A stretch of DNA of 8,752 nt, from positions 1-8,752 of the forward strand of contig JAPPFO010000040.1 in NCBI GenBank assembly GCA_028875175.1, in the 5' to 3' direction. The notes below the pieces were generated by a model. That model was not told the DNA's origin and did no database searches. It worked only from the letters and a program-made list of their open reading frames with translations. Positions 1-7,600 of this stretch are shown one piece after another. Made by a program: the position numbers and the translations under genes. Position 1 is the stretch's first letter; each line of letters begins with the position of its first letter. Source of the stretch: Chloroflexota bacterium. Its GTDB lineage: Bacteria; Chloroflexota; UBA11872.

Positions 1-130
1 TTTGGGCGGACTTTCTGGCGGGTTGGCGAGGAAGGTTGGGGCTGCGCGGGATTCGGAGGAGAGGTGAGCTCCGCCTGCCGGGGTTGACGGGGCGGCGGGG
101 TGAGCTGGATTTGATCGGGGCGCTGGGTCC

Positions 131-181
131 CCCATTCGGTACGTTCAGGACGGGCTCCCTGAAGACGCCGGGATGACGGGG
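131..181. repeat. Degenerate dispersed-repeat fragment, copy A
   Basis: Positions 135-155 match positions 520-540 at 17 of 21 bases (TTCGG core, then TCAGGAC). The 12-mer GACGCCGGGATG at 164-175 recurs exactly at 491-502. Both modules therefore occur twice within 600 bp but in different order, as expected for decayed copies of a multi-part interspersed repeat. Confidence 0.55.
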
Positions 182-227
182 AGCGGGGTCGTCGGAAGGG
201 GCGGATGAGGGCGGCGAGGAGCGGGGA

Positions 228-259
228 GTGGTTCGACAGACTCACCATGCTCGGTGGGG
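228..259. repeat. Degenerate dispersed-repeat fragment, copy B
   Basis: GTGGTTCGAC at 228-237 recurs exactly at 502-511. The following CTCACCATGCTCGGTGGGG (241-259) resembles CTCACCACGAACGGTAGGGG at 561-580. It is the same repeat family as the copies at 490-580 and 8718-8734. Confidence 0.55.
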
Positions 260-303
260 CGAGGAACCGTCGGAGGTGGATGGCGGTGGGCATTGGGGTG
301 GGA

Positions 304-332
304 TTGCGAGAGTTACACAAATAGAGTACACT
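304..332 (+). promoter_or_regulatory. Weak sigma70-like promoter match
   Basis: TTGCGA (304-309) and TACACT (327-332) are separated by 17 bp, in the only AT-richer pocket of the region. It points rightward, antisense to the end of the operon, and no convincing gene follows. It may be chance. Confidence 0.18.
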
Positions 333-431
333 GGTGGGAAAGGGAAGTCAAGGGGATTGGGGAAGGAGTGAGTTGGGAGAAGTGAGCGGTGAGAGGAGAG
401 GGGGAGGTTGGGAGCAGTTGGTGTGGGTGGG
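331..431 (-). terminator. Candidate Rho-utilisation-like, C-rich and G-poor stretch
   Basis: The plus strand is strikingly purine-biased: positions 361-420 contain 34 G, 15 A, 9 T and only 2 C. An operon transcript reading through on the minus strand would therefore be about 57% C and 3% G here, the composition favoured by Rho loading. It begins roughly 270 nt past the PLD-helicase stop, and no intrinsic hairpin plus U-tract was found closer. This is composition evidence only. Confidence 0.25.
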
Positions 432-489
432 TTGCTAGGGCTGGCATCGGTGCGCGCAAGGGTGTTGGGTGCTGCCGGGTCCCGGCCGG

Positions 490-580
490 GGACGCCGGGA
501 TGTGGTTCGACTCGGTCCCTTCGGCAAGCTCAGGACAGGCCTCCGGGGACTCCGAACCGGCTCACCACGAACGGTAGGGG
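490..580. repeat. Composite dispersed-repeat copy C, the most complete in the window
   Basis: In order it contains GACGCCGGGATG (491-502), GTGGTTCGAC (502-511), CCCTTCGGCAAGCTCA (517-532) running on into GGACAGG, and CTCACCACGAACGGTAGGGG (561-580). Each module has a counterpart elsewhere in the window. This kind of repeat is familiar to me from intergenic DNA of Chloroflexota genomes, where translations read as KLRTG or LRQAQDR. The mobilising mechanism is unknown. Confidence 0.6.
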
Positions 581-652
581 ATGGGGCACGGAGGGCAGAA
601 GCGGGCCGGGGACGGCGGGTGCTGGGAGTGATGGCAATGCGAGCAATGCGGT

Positions 653-666
653 CAGTGCATGCACTG
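653..666. repeat. 14-bp perfect palindrome CAGTGCATGCACTG
   Basis: The sequence is its own reverse complement and lies about 30 bp beyond the PLD-helicase stop codon. It has no loop and no T-run on either side, so it does not look like an intrinsic terminator. A dimeric regulator site or chance are both possible. Confidence 0.3.
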
Positions 667-696
667 CTGGCGGCGGAGGCAAAGCTGGCAGGGAAG

Positions 697-3600
697 TCAG
701 GCGGGGAGGACGACCTGGTAGCAGACGACGCCGAGGTCGTCTTCGGTTATGGGGTCGGGGGCTTGTGGGATGGGGACGGGGCGGAGGCCGAACTGGTTGA
801 CGATGTCGGTGATGCGGCGGGCGCAGTCGGGCACGCTCATGCCGCCGGATTCGCAGTCGCGGCGGAGGGTGGAGAGTTGGCGACGAACCAAGTTGTTGCG
901 TCCTACGGACAGGGCCTGGTCGGCTTCATCGAATTCGCGGCCGCCGGGGGCATCGGGCGAGCGCAGGACGTCGAGGGCCCAGCGCTGACTGGCGGGAAGG
1001 GCGGCGGCGCGTTTCTCGGGATCGAGAAGGGCGTTGTGGGCTTCGCAAATGTCGTCGGCGGCTAGCGAGAAGAGACGCTCGAGGTCGAGTCCCTCGGGGA
1101 TTGGGTGGCCGAACTGATCCCCCGGGTCGATCAGCCGGAGCATGGGCAGGTCCTCGCGGTGAAGGATGTCTCCAGATTCGGAAATCATGCGCCAATAGCG
1201 TTCATCGCGGCGAGTACGGCAGGCAAAGAACACGGCAGGCTCGGCGAGTGATGGCGACCGCTGGACGAAGGCTGCGCCGATCCCCCAGGGCAGGCCCTGG
1301 AGCCGGGCCACTTCGCCTTCCTCGGCGGCGCGGCGGAGGTGGGCTCGGAAGAGTTCGCCGGCGAAGGCCGAGCCAGTCTCGCCGCCGGTTTCCCGCTCGT
1401 TCAACAGGCTGGCGTCACCGGCCTCAAGACGTTCCACGTACGCATTCAGGTCCGCAAAGACCAGGGACTCCGACTCGACGTCGGCCAGGACAGGAGTCTC
1501 CATGCCCACTGAGGCATTGGCCGCCATGATCTTGGCCTGGAGCTTTGCTTCGAGCCTGAGGAGACGGTTCAGGTCGCCGCGCCTGGGCAGCAGGGTGTAG
1601 AGGTAGGCCGTGTCGTGGGGGCTGCGGAGGCGGATGACGCGGCCGTTGCGCTGGACTACCCGCTGCGGGTTCCAGGGCATATCGAAAGAAAGGACCGCCT
1701 GGGCCTGCTGGAGGTTCTGGCCCTCGGAGAGGATGTCGGTGCTGAGCAGCACGTCGACCTCGCCGTCGGCCGGTCGAAACTCGGGATTGTCCGTGACCGA
1801 GAGGGGGCAGAAGCGTTCAAGCTCGCGGGTGCGAGCGTTGGCGTCGACCTGAGACCCGATGACAACGGTCCACTTGCGGTTGGCCAAGAGGTCGGGTTGA
1901 CGCTCGATTTGCTCCTTCAAATAGGCGGCCGTGTCCTGAAAGGCCGTGAAGATTGCGACCTTTTCGGACGGCGTTTCCGCCATCACGGCTCTTAGCGCAT
2001 CCAGCTTGGGATCGGAAGCGTCCTGCAGGCCTTGCAAGCGCAGCGCCAGGCCGGCCAGGGCATCGCGGTCCTTGCGCAAGTCGACCACAAATCGGTCGGT
2101 GAATTCGTCTGAGGAAATTGTTCCATCCGAGTCGGCCAGCGCTTCGTCAATCAGGTCGGCGCTGAGAAACGAGTCGTCCTCGCCAGACAAACCAGCCAGG
2201 TCCCTTACGACGTCGGGCGGCGGCACGGACCCTCTTTCCGCGATGACTTGCAGGAGGGCGTCATTGCCGTCTCTCATTCGCTTTACAGTCTGTAGCGCGG
2301 CGTACCAGGACGACTCGAAACGCTTGAGCAGTTGCGACTGCATCAGGCCAGCCAGCGCGTCCTCCGACGCCGAACCGGACGGCTTGTCGCGGCGATAGGC
2401 GGACGGGCGGTAGCGAGCCATCGTGAGGCCGTCGATGGCGTTGAAGACCGCCCGGACGATGCCGGGATGGGCGCCGTCCAGGTCGTAGCGGCGCTCGTGC
2501 AACTCGGGCGTTGGAAAGCTCACGCGCGTGCCGTCTTTGAAGCGTTCGTTCGGGTATCGCTCCTCGATAAAGGCGCGATCGCGACGCACGGTCAGGGCAT
2601 CGATGAGCGGAAACAGCTTGGCCTCGGACAGGCGCTCGGTCCCGGATGCGCCGGCCTCGCCGAAGAATCGGCGCAAGCTTGGGATCCGCAGCGGCTCACT
2701 GGAAAACGCGCTGTCGTGGCGGCCGAACAGCAGGAACAGGTTGTGCAAGTCCCACAGCGAGTTGTTGACGGGTGTGGCCGTGAGGAGCAGCAGCTTCTTG
2801 GGCGTGCCGCCCATCAACCTGTCCAGCGCGGCGTACCAGGTGTTGTCAACATTGCGGTAGGCATGGGCCTCGTCGATGACAACCAGCCGGTAGACATCCT
2901 TGTCCACTCGAAGCACCCGCTGTTGTCCATGCGCCGAGAGCTGCCGGTCCTGGGCTAGCTGCTGGTAGGAAACAACTGTTCCGGGAAGATTCTCTTCGGC
3001 CAGGCGTTGTTCCCAGAGACGGTCGCGCAGTTGGGCGGGGGAGATGACGAGCACGTGCTCGCCGCGGTCGCGGGTGTGTTCGAGGATCAGCTGGACGCCG
3101 ATTTCGGTCTTGCCCATACCCACGCCGTCGGCGTAGAGCACGCCGCCGTAGGAGTCGAGAATGCGCTTGGCGCGGGCCAGACCATCGCGCTGGAAAGGGG
3201 TGAGTGCATGCACATCAGGCAGCGGCACATCGTCGTCGAGGTCAGCGCCGTAGAGCTCCAGTAGCGCTCGCAAGAACACGGTCTGCGGATCGCTTTCCAG
3301 GGACGGCGGCCGGAGAAGCTCCAACAGCTCTTCGCGAAAGTCCTGGGCGTCGTCCCAAAGGCGCTGATACCAGTCGAGCGCCATGCCGACGACGTTGGGC
3401 TGGTAATGGACCATGCCCAGTTCCAGGTTGGCGACTAGGCCGCCGCGGGTGAGGTTGGCCGAGGAGACAAGGGCGGCACCTGGCCCCGACGGCCAGTCGC
3501 CGCCGTCACCGAGTTCGCCAATGACGTAGGCCTTGCCGTGCAGGAAGCGCCGGACATAGCGTCGGACGGCGACTTGATCGGACTGGAAGAAGCCGGTTAC

Positions 3601-3918
3601 CCGCTCCAGGACGGCGCGGCGGGCGGCGGGGAAGGCGGAGAAGTCTCGCTCGCGGCGAAGCGCCGATACGGACTGCTCAAAGCGGTCGGCGACCGTGGTT
3701 CCCGGCGGACCCGTCAAGCCCTCCGGCGCGGCGCCGATCAGCAGGCGGGCGGGATGGTCGCGTTCCGCCGCGACATCGGCCAGCGCGTCGAGGCCTTCGA
3801 GGCCGACATACCCCGTAGCCACATGCAGCGGCCCGGCGTAGTGCTGCGTCAGCCACGCCAGAGCCTCTTGGTGGCTGCCGTATTCGACATTGTCCAGCAG
3901 CTCGTAGGGTCCGCCCAT
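697..3918 (-). CDS. PLD-type nuclease fused to SNF2/RapA-like helicase
   Basis: This 1073-residue two-part protein should couple ATP-driven DNA translocation to phosphodiester cleavage. Residues 1-200 form a PLD-like domain with HGKAYVI (H127, K129) and SSANLTRGG (152-160, N155), ending in NLELG (164-168). Residues about 235-470 are helicase lobe 1: GVGMGKT (265-271, Walker A), VISPAQL (291-297), VIDEAH (347-352, Walker B) and LTATP (379-383). An insert covers about 480-640. Lobe 2 follows with VAIFTAF (654-660), STDILSEGQNLQ (726-737) and QRNGRVIRL (756-764, arginine motif VI). About 300 C-terminal residues are unassigned. All key helicase residues are intact. The ATG is the first possible start because an in-frame TAA lies four codons upstream. 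The ribosome binding site is weak (AAGGG abutting the ATG), so translation may be coupled to the Uma2 gene 18 nt before it. Related proteins include DISARM DrmD (helicase only) and the separate PLD and helicase subunits of NgoAVII/CglI. An anti-phage or restriction role is inferred from context. Confidence 0.92.
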   Translation of the reverse strand: MGGPYELLDNVEYGSHQEALAWLTQHYAGPLHVATGYVGLEGLDALADVAAERDHPARLLIGAAPEGLTGPPGTTVADRFEQSVSALRRERDFSAFPAARRAVLERVTGFFQSDQVAVRRYVRRFLHGKAYVIGELGDGGDWPSGPGAALVSSANLTRGGLVANLELGMVHYQPNVVGMALDWYQRLWDDAQDFREELLELLRPPSLESDPQTVFLRALLELYGADLDDDVPLPDVHALTPFQRDGLARAKRILDSYGGVLYADGVGMGKTEIGVQLILEHTRDRGEHVLVISPAQLRDRLWEQRLAEENLPGTVVSYQQLAQDRQLSAHGQQRVLRVDKDVYRLVVIDEAHAYRNVDNTWYAALDRLMGGTPKKLLLLTATPVNNSLWDLHNLFLLFGRHDSAFSSEPLRIPSLRRFFGEAGASGTERLSEAKLFPLIDALTVRRDRAFIEERYPNERFKDGTRVSFPTPELHERRYDLDGAHPGIVRAVFNAIDGLTMARYRPSAYRRDKPSGSASEDALAGLMQSQLLKRFESSWYAALQTVKRMRDGNDALLQVIAERGSVPPPDVVRDLAGLSGEDDSFLSADLIDEALADSDGTISSDEFTDRFVVDLRKDRDALAGLALRLQGLQDASDPKLDALRAVMAETPSEKVAIFTAFQDTAAYLKEQIERQPDLLANRKWTVVIGSQVDANARTRELERFCPLSVTDNPEFRPADGEVDVLLSTDILSEGQNLQQAQAVLSFDMPWNPQRVVQRNGRVIRLRSPHDTAYLYTLLPRRGDLNRLLRLEAKLQAKIMAANASVGMETPVLADVESESLVFADLNAYVERLEAGDASLLNERETGGETGSAFAGELFRAHLRRAAEEGEVARLQGLPWGIGAAFVQRSPSLAEPAVFFACRTRRDERYWRMISESGDILHREDLPMLRLIDPGDQFGHPIPEGLDLERLFSLAADDICEAHNALLDPEKRAAALPASQRWALDVLRSPDAPGGREFDEADQALSVGRNNLVRRQLSTLRRDCESGGMSVPDCARRITDIVNQFGLRPVPIPQAPDPITEDDLGVVCYQVVLPA

Positions 3919-3936
3919 CCCTTGGAGTTACTCGGG

Positions 3937-4500
3937 TCAGGTATCGAAGAAGGCCCGCACCTCGCAGGTAAAGCCGGGGAGGACGTGCTGGCCGTCCAGC
4001 GCGTCGGCGTCGCTTATGGTCACGACGGGACTGTCAGCCCGATGGACGTCGACGGCGCGCTCGTCCGGGTGCACCACCAAGACCAACTCAACGCCGAAGC
4101 TGATCCACATCCTCGCCTTGTCATTCAGTTCCCGGCGGCTGTCGCCGGGCGACGCGATTTCGACAACCAGGTCGGGCGCGACTTCGGCGTAGCCCGTGAC
4201 GCGCTCGTCCAGCGGCGACGTTTCCGCCGAAAAGAAGGCGATGTCCGGTTCGCGCACCGTGTCGGGATCACGTTCCAGCCAGACCCCGGAGTCCGAGGCC
4301 GTGAGGACGCCCAAGCGCCGGGGCTTGATGAAGTTCCCCAGCAGAATCACCAGATTCACAACGATCTGCCCGTGCTCGCGTCCCGCAGGCATGGTTTCGC
4401 AGAGCACCCCCCGGATCAGCTCGCCGCGCACGCCTTCGCTGGACAGCCGCAGCAAGTCGTCGGCCGTTAGCAGGCGGGCGCCCAGGTCGGTGACAGCCAT
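3937..4500 (-). CDS. Uma2-family putative PD-(D/E)XK endonuclease
   Basis: This protein of 187 residues has the Uma2 (DUF820) fold signature of the PD-(D/E)XK nuclease superfamily. In order it shows the opening strand-turn GELIRGVL (27-34), REPDIAF (83-89), APDLVVEIASPGDSRREL (108-125) and NDKARMW (126-132), followed by VELVLVVHPDERAVDVHR (137-154). D86, E114 and K128 fit the conserved acidic and lysine positions of the family. I chose the ATG at 4500 because a strong GGAGGGAGG ribosome binding site lies 6 nt upstream. An in-frame GTG at 4524 would add 8 residues but lies upstream of that site. The gene sits 160 nt after the methyltransferase stop and 18 nt before the PLD-helicase start, so it should be co-transcribed with at least the helicase. 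Uma2 proteins are abundant in Chloroflexota and Cyanobacteria and mostly lack a known role. It could be a working nuclease of the restriction module or an unrelated passenger. Confidence 0.86.
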   Translation of the reverse strand: MAVTDLGARLLTADDLLRLSSEGVRGELIRGVLCETMPAGREHGQIVVNLVILLGNFIKPRRLGVLTASDSGVWLERDPDTVREPDIAFFSAETSPLDERVTGYAEVAPDLVVEIASPGDSRRELNDKARMWISFGVELVLVVHPDERAVDVHRADSPVVTISDADALDGQHVLPGFTCEVRAFFDT

Positions 4501-4506
4501 CGCAAA

Positions 4507-4516
4507 CCTCCCTCCT
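4507..4516 (-). promoter_or_regulatory. Strong Shine-Dalgarno site of the Uma2 gene
   Basis: Read on the minus strand this is AGGAGGGAGG, followed by a 6-nt spacer (TTTGCG) and ATG at 4500. It decides the start in favour of the ATG over the upstream GTG at 4524. Neither of the two large neighbouring genes has a comparable site, so the Uma2 protein may be translated more efficiently than its partners. Confidence 0.75.
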
Positions 4517-4660
4517 GACTCCACATGCTACAGCGCCCCAAACCGGCCCCGATGCTCCGTGCAGAACCACCACCGGCAAGCACGGGCTACGCACGTTCGT
4601 TAGCCAGATCCAAGGACTCCCACAAGAAGCGCCCCTGCAAGGTTGGTGCCTGAGTGGACC

Positions 4661-7600
4661 CTAGAGGCTCTCGAACTTCTCCAGGACCTGCTCACGGTAG
4701 GCGAGCGGGACGGCGTTTTCGGTGAAGTCGGTGAAGATGAAGCGGAGTTCGTCCTCGGTCAAGTCGTATGAACGGGCTACCAGCGCGTCGATCTCCGCCC
4801 GCAAGTTGTGACGCTGGGTGTTTGTGAGCGGGCCACATGCCACATTGGCTTCGGCCGCGAACTCGGCGAATCGTTCGTCGACGCAGGAGAGCCGCGCGGC
4901 TAAGCTGCCAATTCGCTGCCAGGGGGTACTGTCCGGTTGAGGAAGAGTGAGCATATTCATGATAAAGTGACTATAGTTCATCTCCACGTATCTCCGTCCT
5001 AACCAGTCGAAAGTTACAGAATTGATCACGCCAAGAACCGTCATTTGAAGCAATGGTATCGACTCTGACAACACAAGATATGGAGCTGCATTGGTGAGCG
5101 GTGTTCGGGGGGGGACTAGACATGCATTCATGGTACGGGAGTTCGTTCGATTCGTGATATGTCCGTAAGCAATACGACAGTGGTTTATCGGATGAGTGCT
5201 TGGATCCTCCAAAAACGATCTTGAAAACGCTCTCCTAAAGACTGGTGAGCGAACTCGTCTCTTTTGTAGAAAAGCCAATACTTCATTCCAGTCGCAGAAT
5301 CCTGCTGGTTCCTTGCCGTGAGGGTCGTATTGATCGAACGATCGACCCCTCCATGCCGGTACACGATTATCTCCGGGGGGATGCGAGAAGAAGGCTCGTT
5401 GCCCTGTTTCGTCGAGCTCCCTGTGCGGAATCGCTCGAAACGAATACGAAATCGACTTTGAAGGTGCTTCGTTCGTTGGATTGCCTAGGGCATCAATCTG
5501 CACGCCCTTCCGAATCTTGGCCAGCAGCTCCGCATGAGTCTGGCTCGGCAGGAGAGGAACTACTTTTTCACTGCCCAAAGCGGCCGCCGAGACACTTACG
5601 CCTTGCTTAGCTGAAACTTGACGGAATTCGTTGAGACTCTCCGATGGGCCAGTTACCTGGAAGGGGGATTCACGTGACGGGACAATCTCCTGTCCAGCCA
5701 ACAGAGCTACGGTGTATCTGGGTTCCATGTCAAAGGCCCAACGCCCTGAATTAGAGAGAAAGTCTATCCTTGCTACTGCTGAATTGTCGAAGAGCCAGTT
5801 GCGAAAGCCTGTAGCCCCTTTTCCCAGAAAGGCCGATCTCGGGAGAACTACTCCCACGCGTCCTTGGTGTCGCAAGAGTTGGGTGTATCGCTCACAGAAG
5901 AGCTGATAAAGGTCTCTGTCGCCAACTCCCTGGAGCTGGTAGCCCCCGTTTTCTCCAAAGAAATTGCGAATGGCAGCCAAATCTCTCTTCTGCGTCTCAA
6001 ATTCGTCCCGCCAAGTCGGATTCTGATCGTCAAGTGCATCGATGCAAGTTCTTCTCTGTGTCAAACTTCGTATTCCACGCAACCCTGGGTCACGAAGCGC
6101 ATAGAATGCGAGTTCTTCGACAGTCACTTCATTCCAAGGAGGGTTGCCAACCACCACATCGAACCCGGGTCGCTTACGGTGAAACAGGCTGGGAAACTCC
6201 AAAGGCCAGTGAAAAAAGTGGTGCCGACTCGCGAAGTGACGAGCCTTTTCGACCTGAGTAGCGACATAGTCTGGAAGTCTCTTGCCGCTCACGATGGTTT
6301 GCCCGTGTAGTTGGAGATCGCCTCGCGCTCCTTGCAGACCGAGAGGCTCTGCAGCCCATACATCGAAGGCGTTTCGGAGGGCAATTGTGGCCTCACGAAG
6401 GTCCGACGCCAGGGATTCTGAGCGGCTCACTTCCATCGGTGTGCGGTCTGGGTTTTGTGCGAGCTCCAACTGTAGTCTGGCAGCACGCTCCATGGCGTCT
6501 AGGATCTGCCGACCACCTGTAAACATCCTGTCGCGATCTATCTCACTAAGCACAGACGGATTGGCGACGCCAATGAGCGCGTCGCCCCACTTGAGGTTGC
6601 TGCCCAGGTAGGAGAGTGCGAGGCCGGGGACGAATGAGGCCAGCCAGAGAGTGACGTTGGCGACCTCCACCGCCATCGCGGACAAGTCCACACCGAAGAT
6701 ACAGCGCTTGAGGATGAGGCGGCGCAGCAGGTCGCCGTCCTCGGGTTGATGCCCGGTTGGACCTGTGTCCTGCCTCAGTTCGCCGAGCTGTCCAGCAATC
6801 CCTGGCAGGCCGCCCACTTCGGCGAGGAAGAGCTCGATTCGGTCAGCCATCATGTCCAGGGCGGCGGTGAGGAAATGGGCGCTGCCCATTGCCGGGTCGA
6901 TTACGGAGAAGTCGAACAGCTGCCGCGCCGCTTGGTCGGCGTTTCGTTCAGCCAGCCCTCGTATTTGCACAAGGTGGTCGTCCAGGGCGGGTCGCAGCGA
7001 ATGTTGGAGCAGGTGGTCGACGAACTCGTGGCGGGTGTAGAAGACGCCGGCTGCCTGGCGTCCGCCGGCCTGGGCCTGATAGTAGAGGTCGGCCCTGGTG
7101 ACCGCAGGTTGCTCGCCGGCGCGGAGTGGGCGGTAGATGTCGCGCCGAGCGTCGTAGGCCAAGTCTTCGGGAGCGCGAGTTAGCCGAAGGGTTAGCAGGG
7201 CCTCGTAGATGGCGCCGAGGTGGCCAATCTGGAGTCCGGCGTAGTCCAGCCCGGAGGATTCGGGCCTGTCATCGTCGTAGGCGATGGCGCTCAATGCCGG
7301 GGCCAGGTAGGTATCCGACACCTCAGCCTTTTCGAGCAAGTCGCTACCGGGGAAGCCGGAGGGGGCGAAAAGGCTGCCGTTGTAGGCGGGTACTCCGGTG
7401 GAGGGATCACCAGCACGCACCATGCGCACCAGAGTTCGGAGCCGGTCCCAGCGCTGGGTAGATCGGCGCCCGAATGGTCCACTCCCCGGACGTGAATCAT
7501 CAGCCAACTGGCTGGCGCTGCGTGGTCGGTAGGCGGCAGAGCCGATGGGCAGGTAGCCGCGGGCTTCGGTGTGGAGCAGGAACATGAAGCGGAATACGAG

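Larger units (their letters stand above)
1..696. other. Gene-free region downstream of the PLD-helicase gene
   Basis: No credible coding sequence is present. Open frames here are short, overlap in several registers, give low-complexity Gly/Arg-rich translations and run across repeat fragments. The region holds scattered pieces of a dispersed repeat, a purine-rich stretch near 331-431, a 14-bp palindrome at 653-666 and a small tandem GCAATGCG duplication (634-641 and 643-650). It probably marks the left edge of the operon. Confidence 0.6.

Noticed and set aside
469..1065. Plus-strand open frame of 198 codons
   Set aside because: It begins in repeat DNA (the KLRTG-type translation) and then runs antisense to the C-terminal part of the PLD-helicase gene. 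No domain or ribosome site supports it.
2332..2958. Plus-strand open frame of 208 codons
   Set aside because: It lies wholly antisense to the helicase lobe-1 and insert region and has no recognisable motif, so it is a GC-driven shadow.
3538..4470. Plus-strand open frame of 310 codons across the end of Uma2 and the start of the PLD-helicase gene
   Set aside because: It is antisense to two genes with clear family motifs. Its translation shows no recognisable domain, and long antisense frames are expected in GC-rich coding DNA.
4501..4524. GTG start at 4524 for the Uma2 protein
   Set aside because: The eight added residues would be encoded by the Shine-Dalgarno sequence itself. The ATG at 4500 with 6-nt spacing is the better start.
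4557..4585. Inverted repeat CCGTGC/GCACGG between the methylase and Uma2 genes, possible terminator or attenuator
   Set aside because: The stem is only 6 bp with a 17-nt loop and no T-run on either strand, so it is not a credible intrinsic terminator.
4641..4673. Stretch resembling a tRNA D-arm (GGTGCCTGAGTGG)
   Set aside because: No anticodon arm, T-arm or acceptor stem follows, and the stretch runs into the 3' end of the methylase gene.
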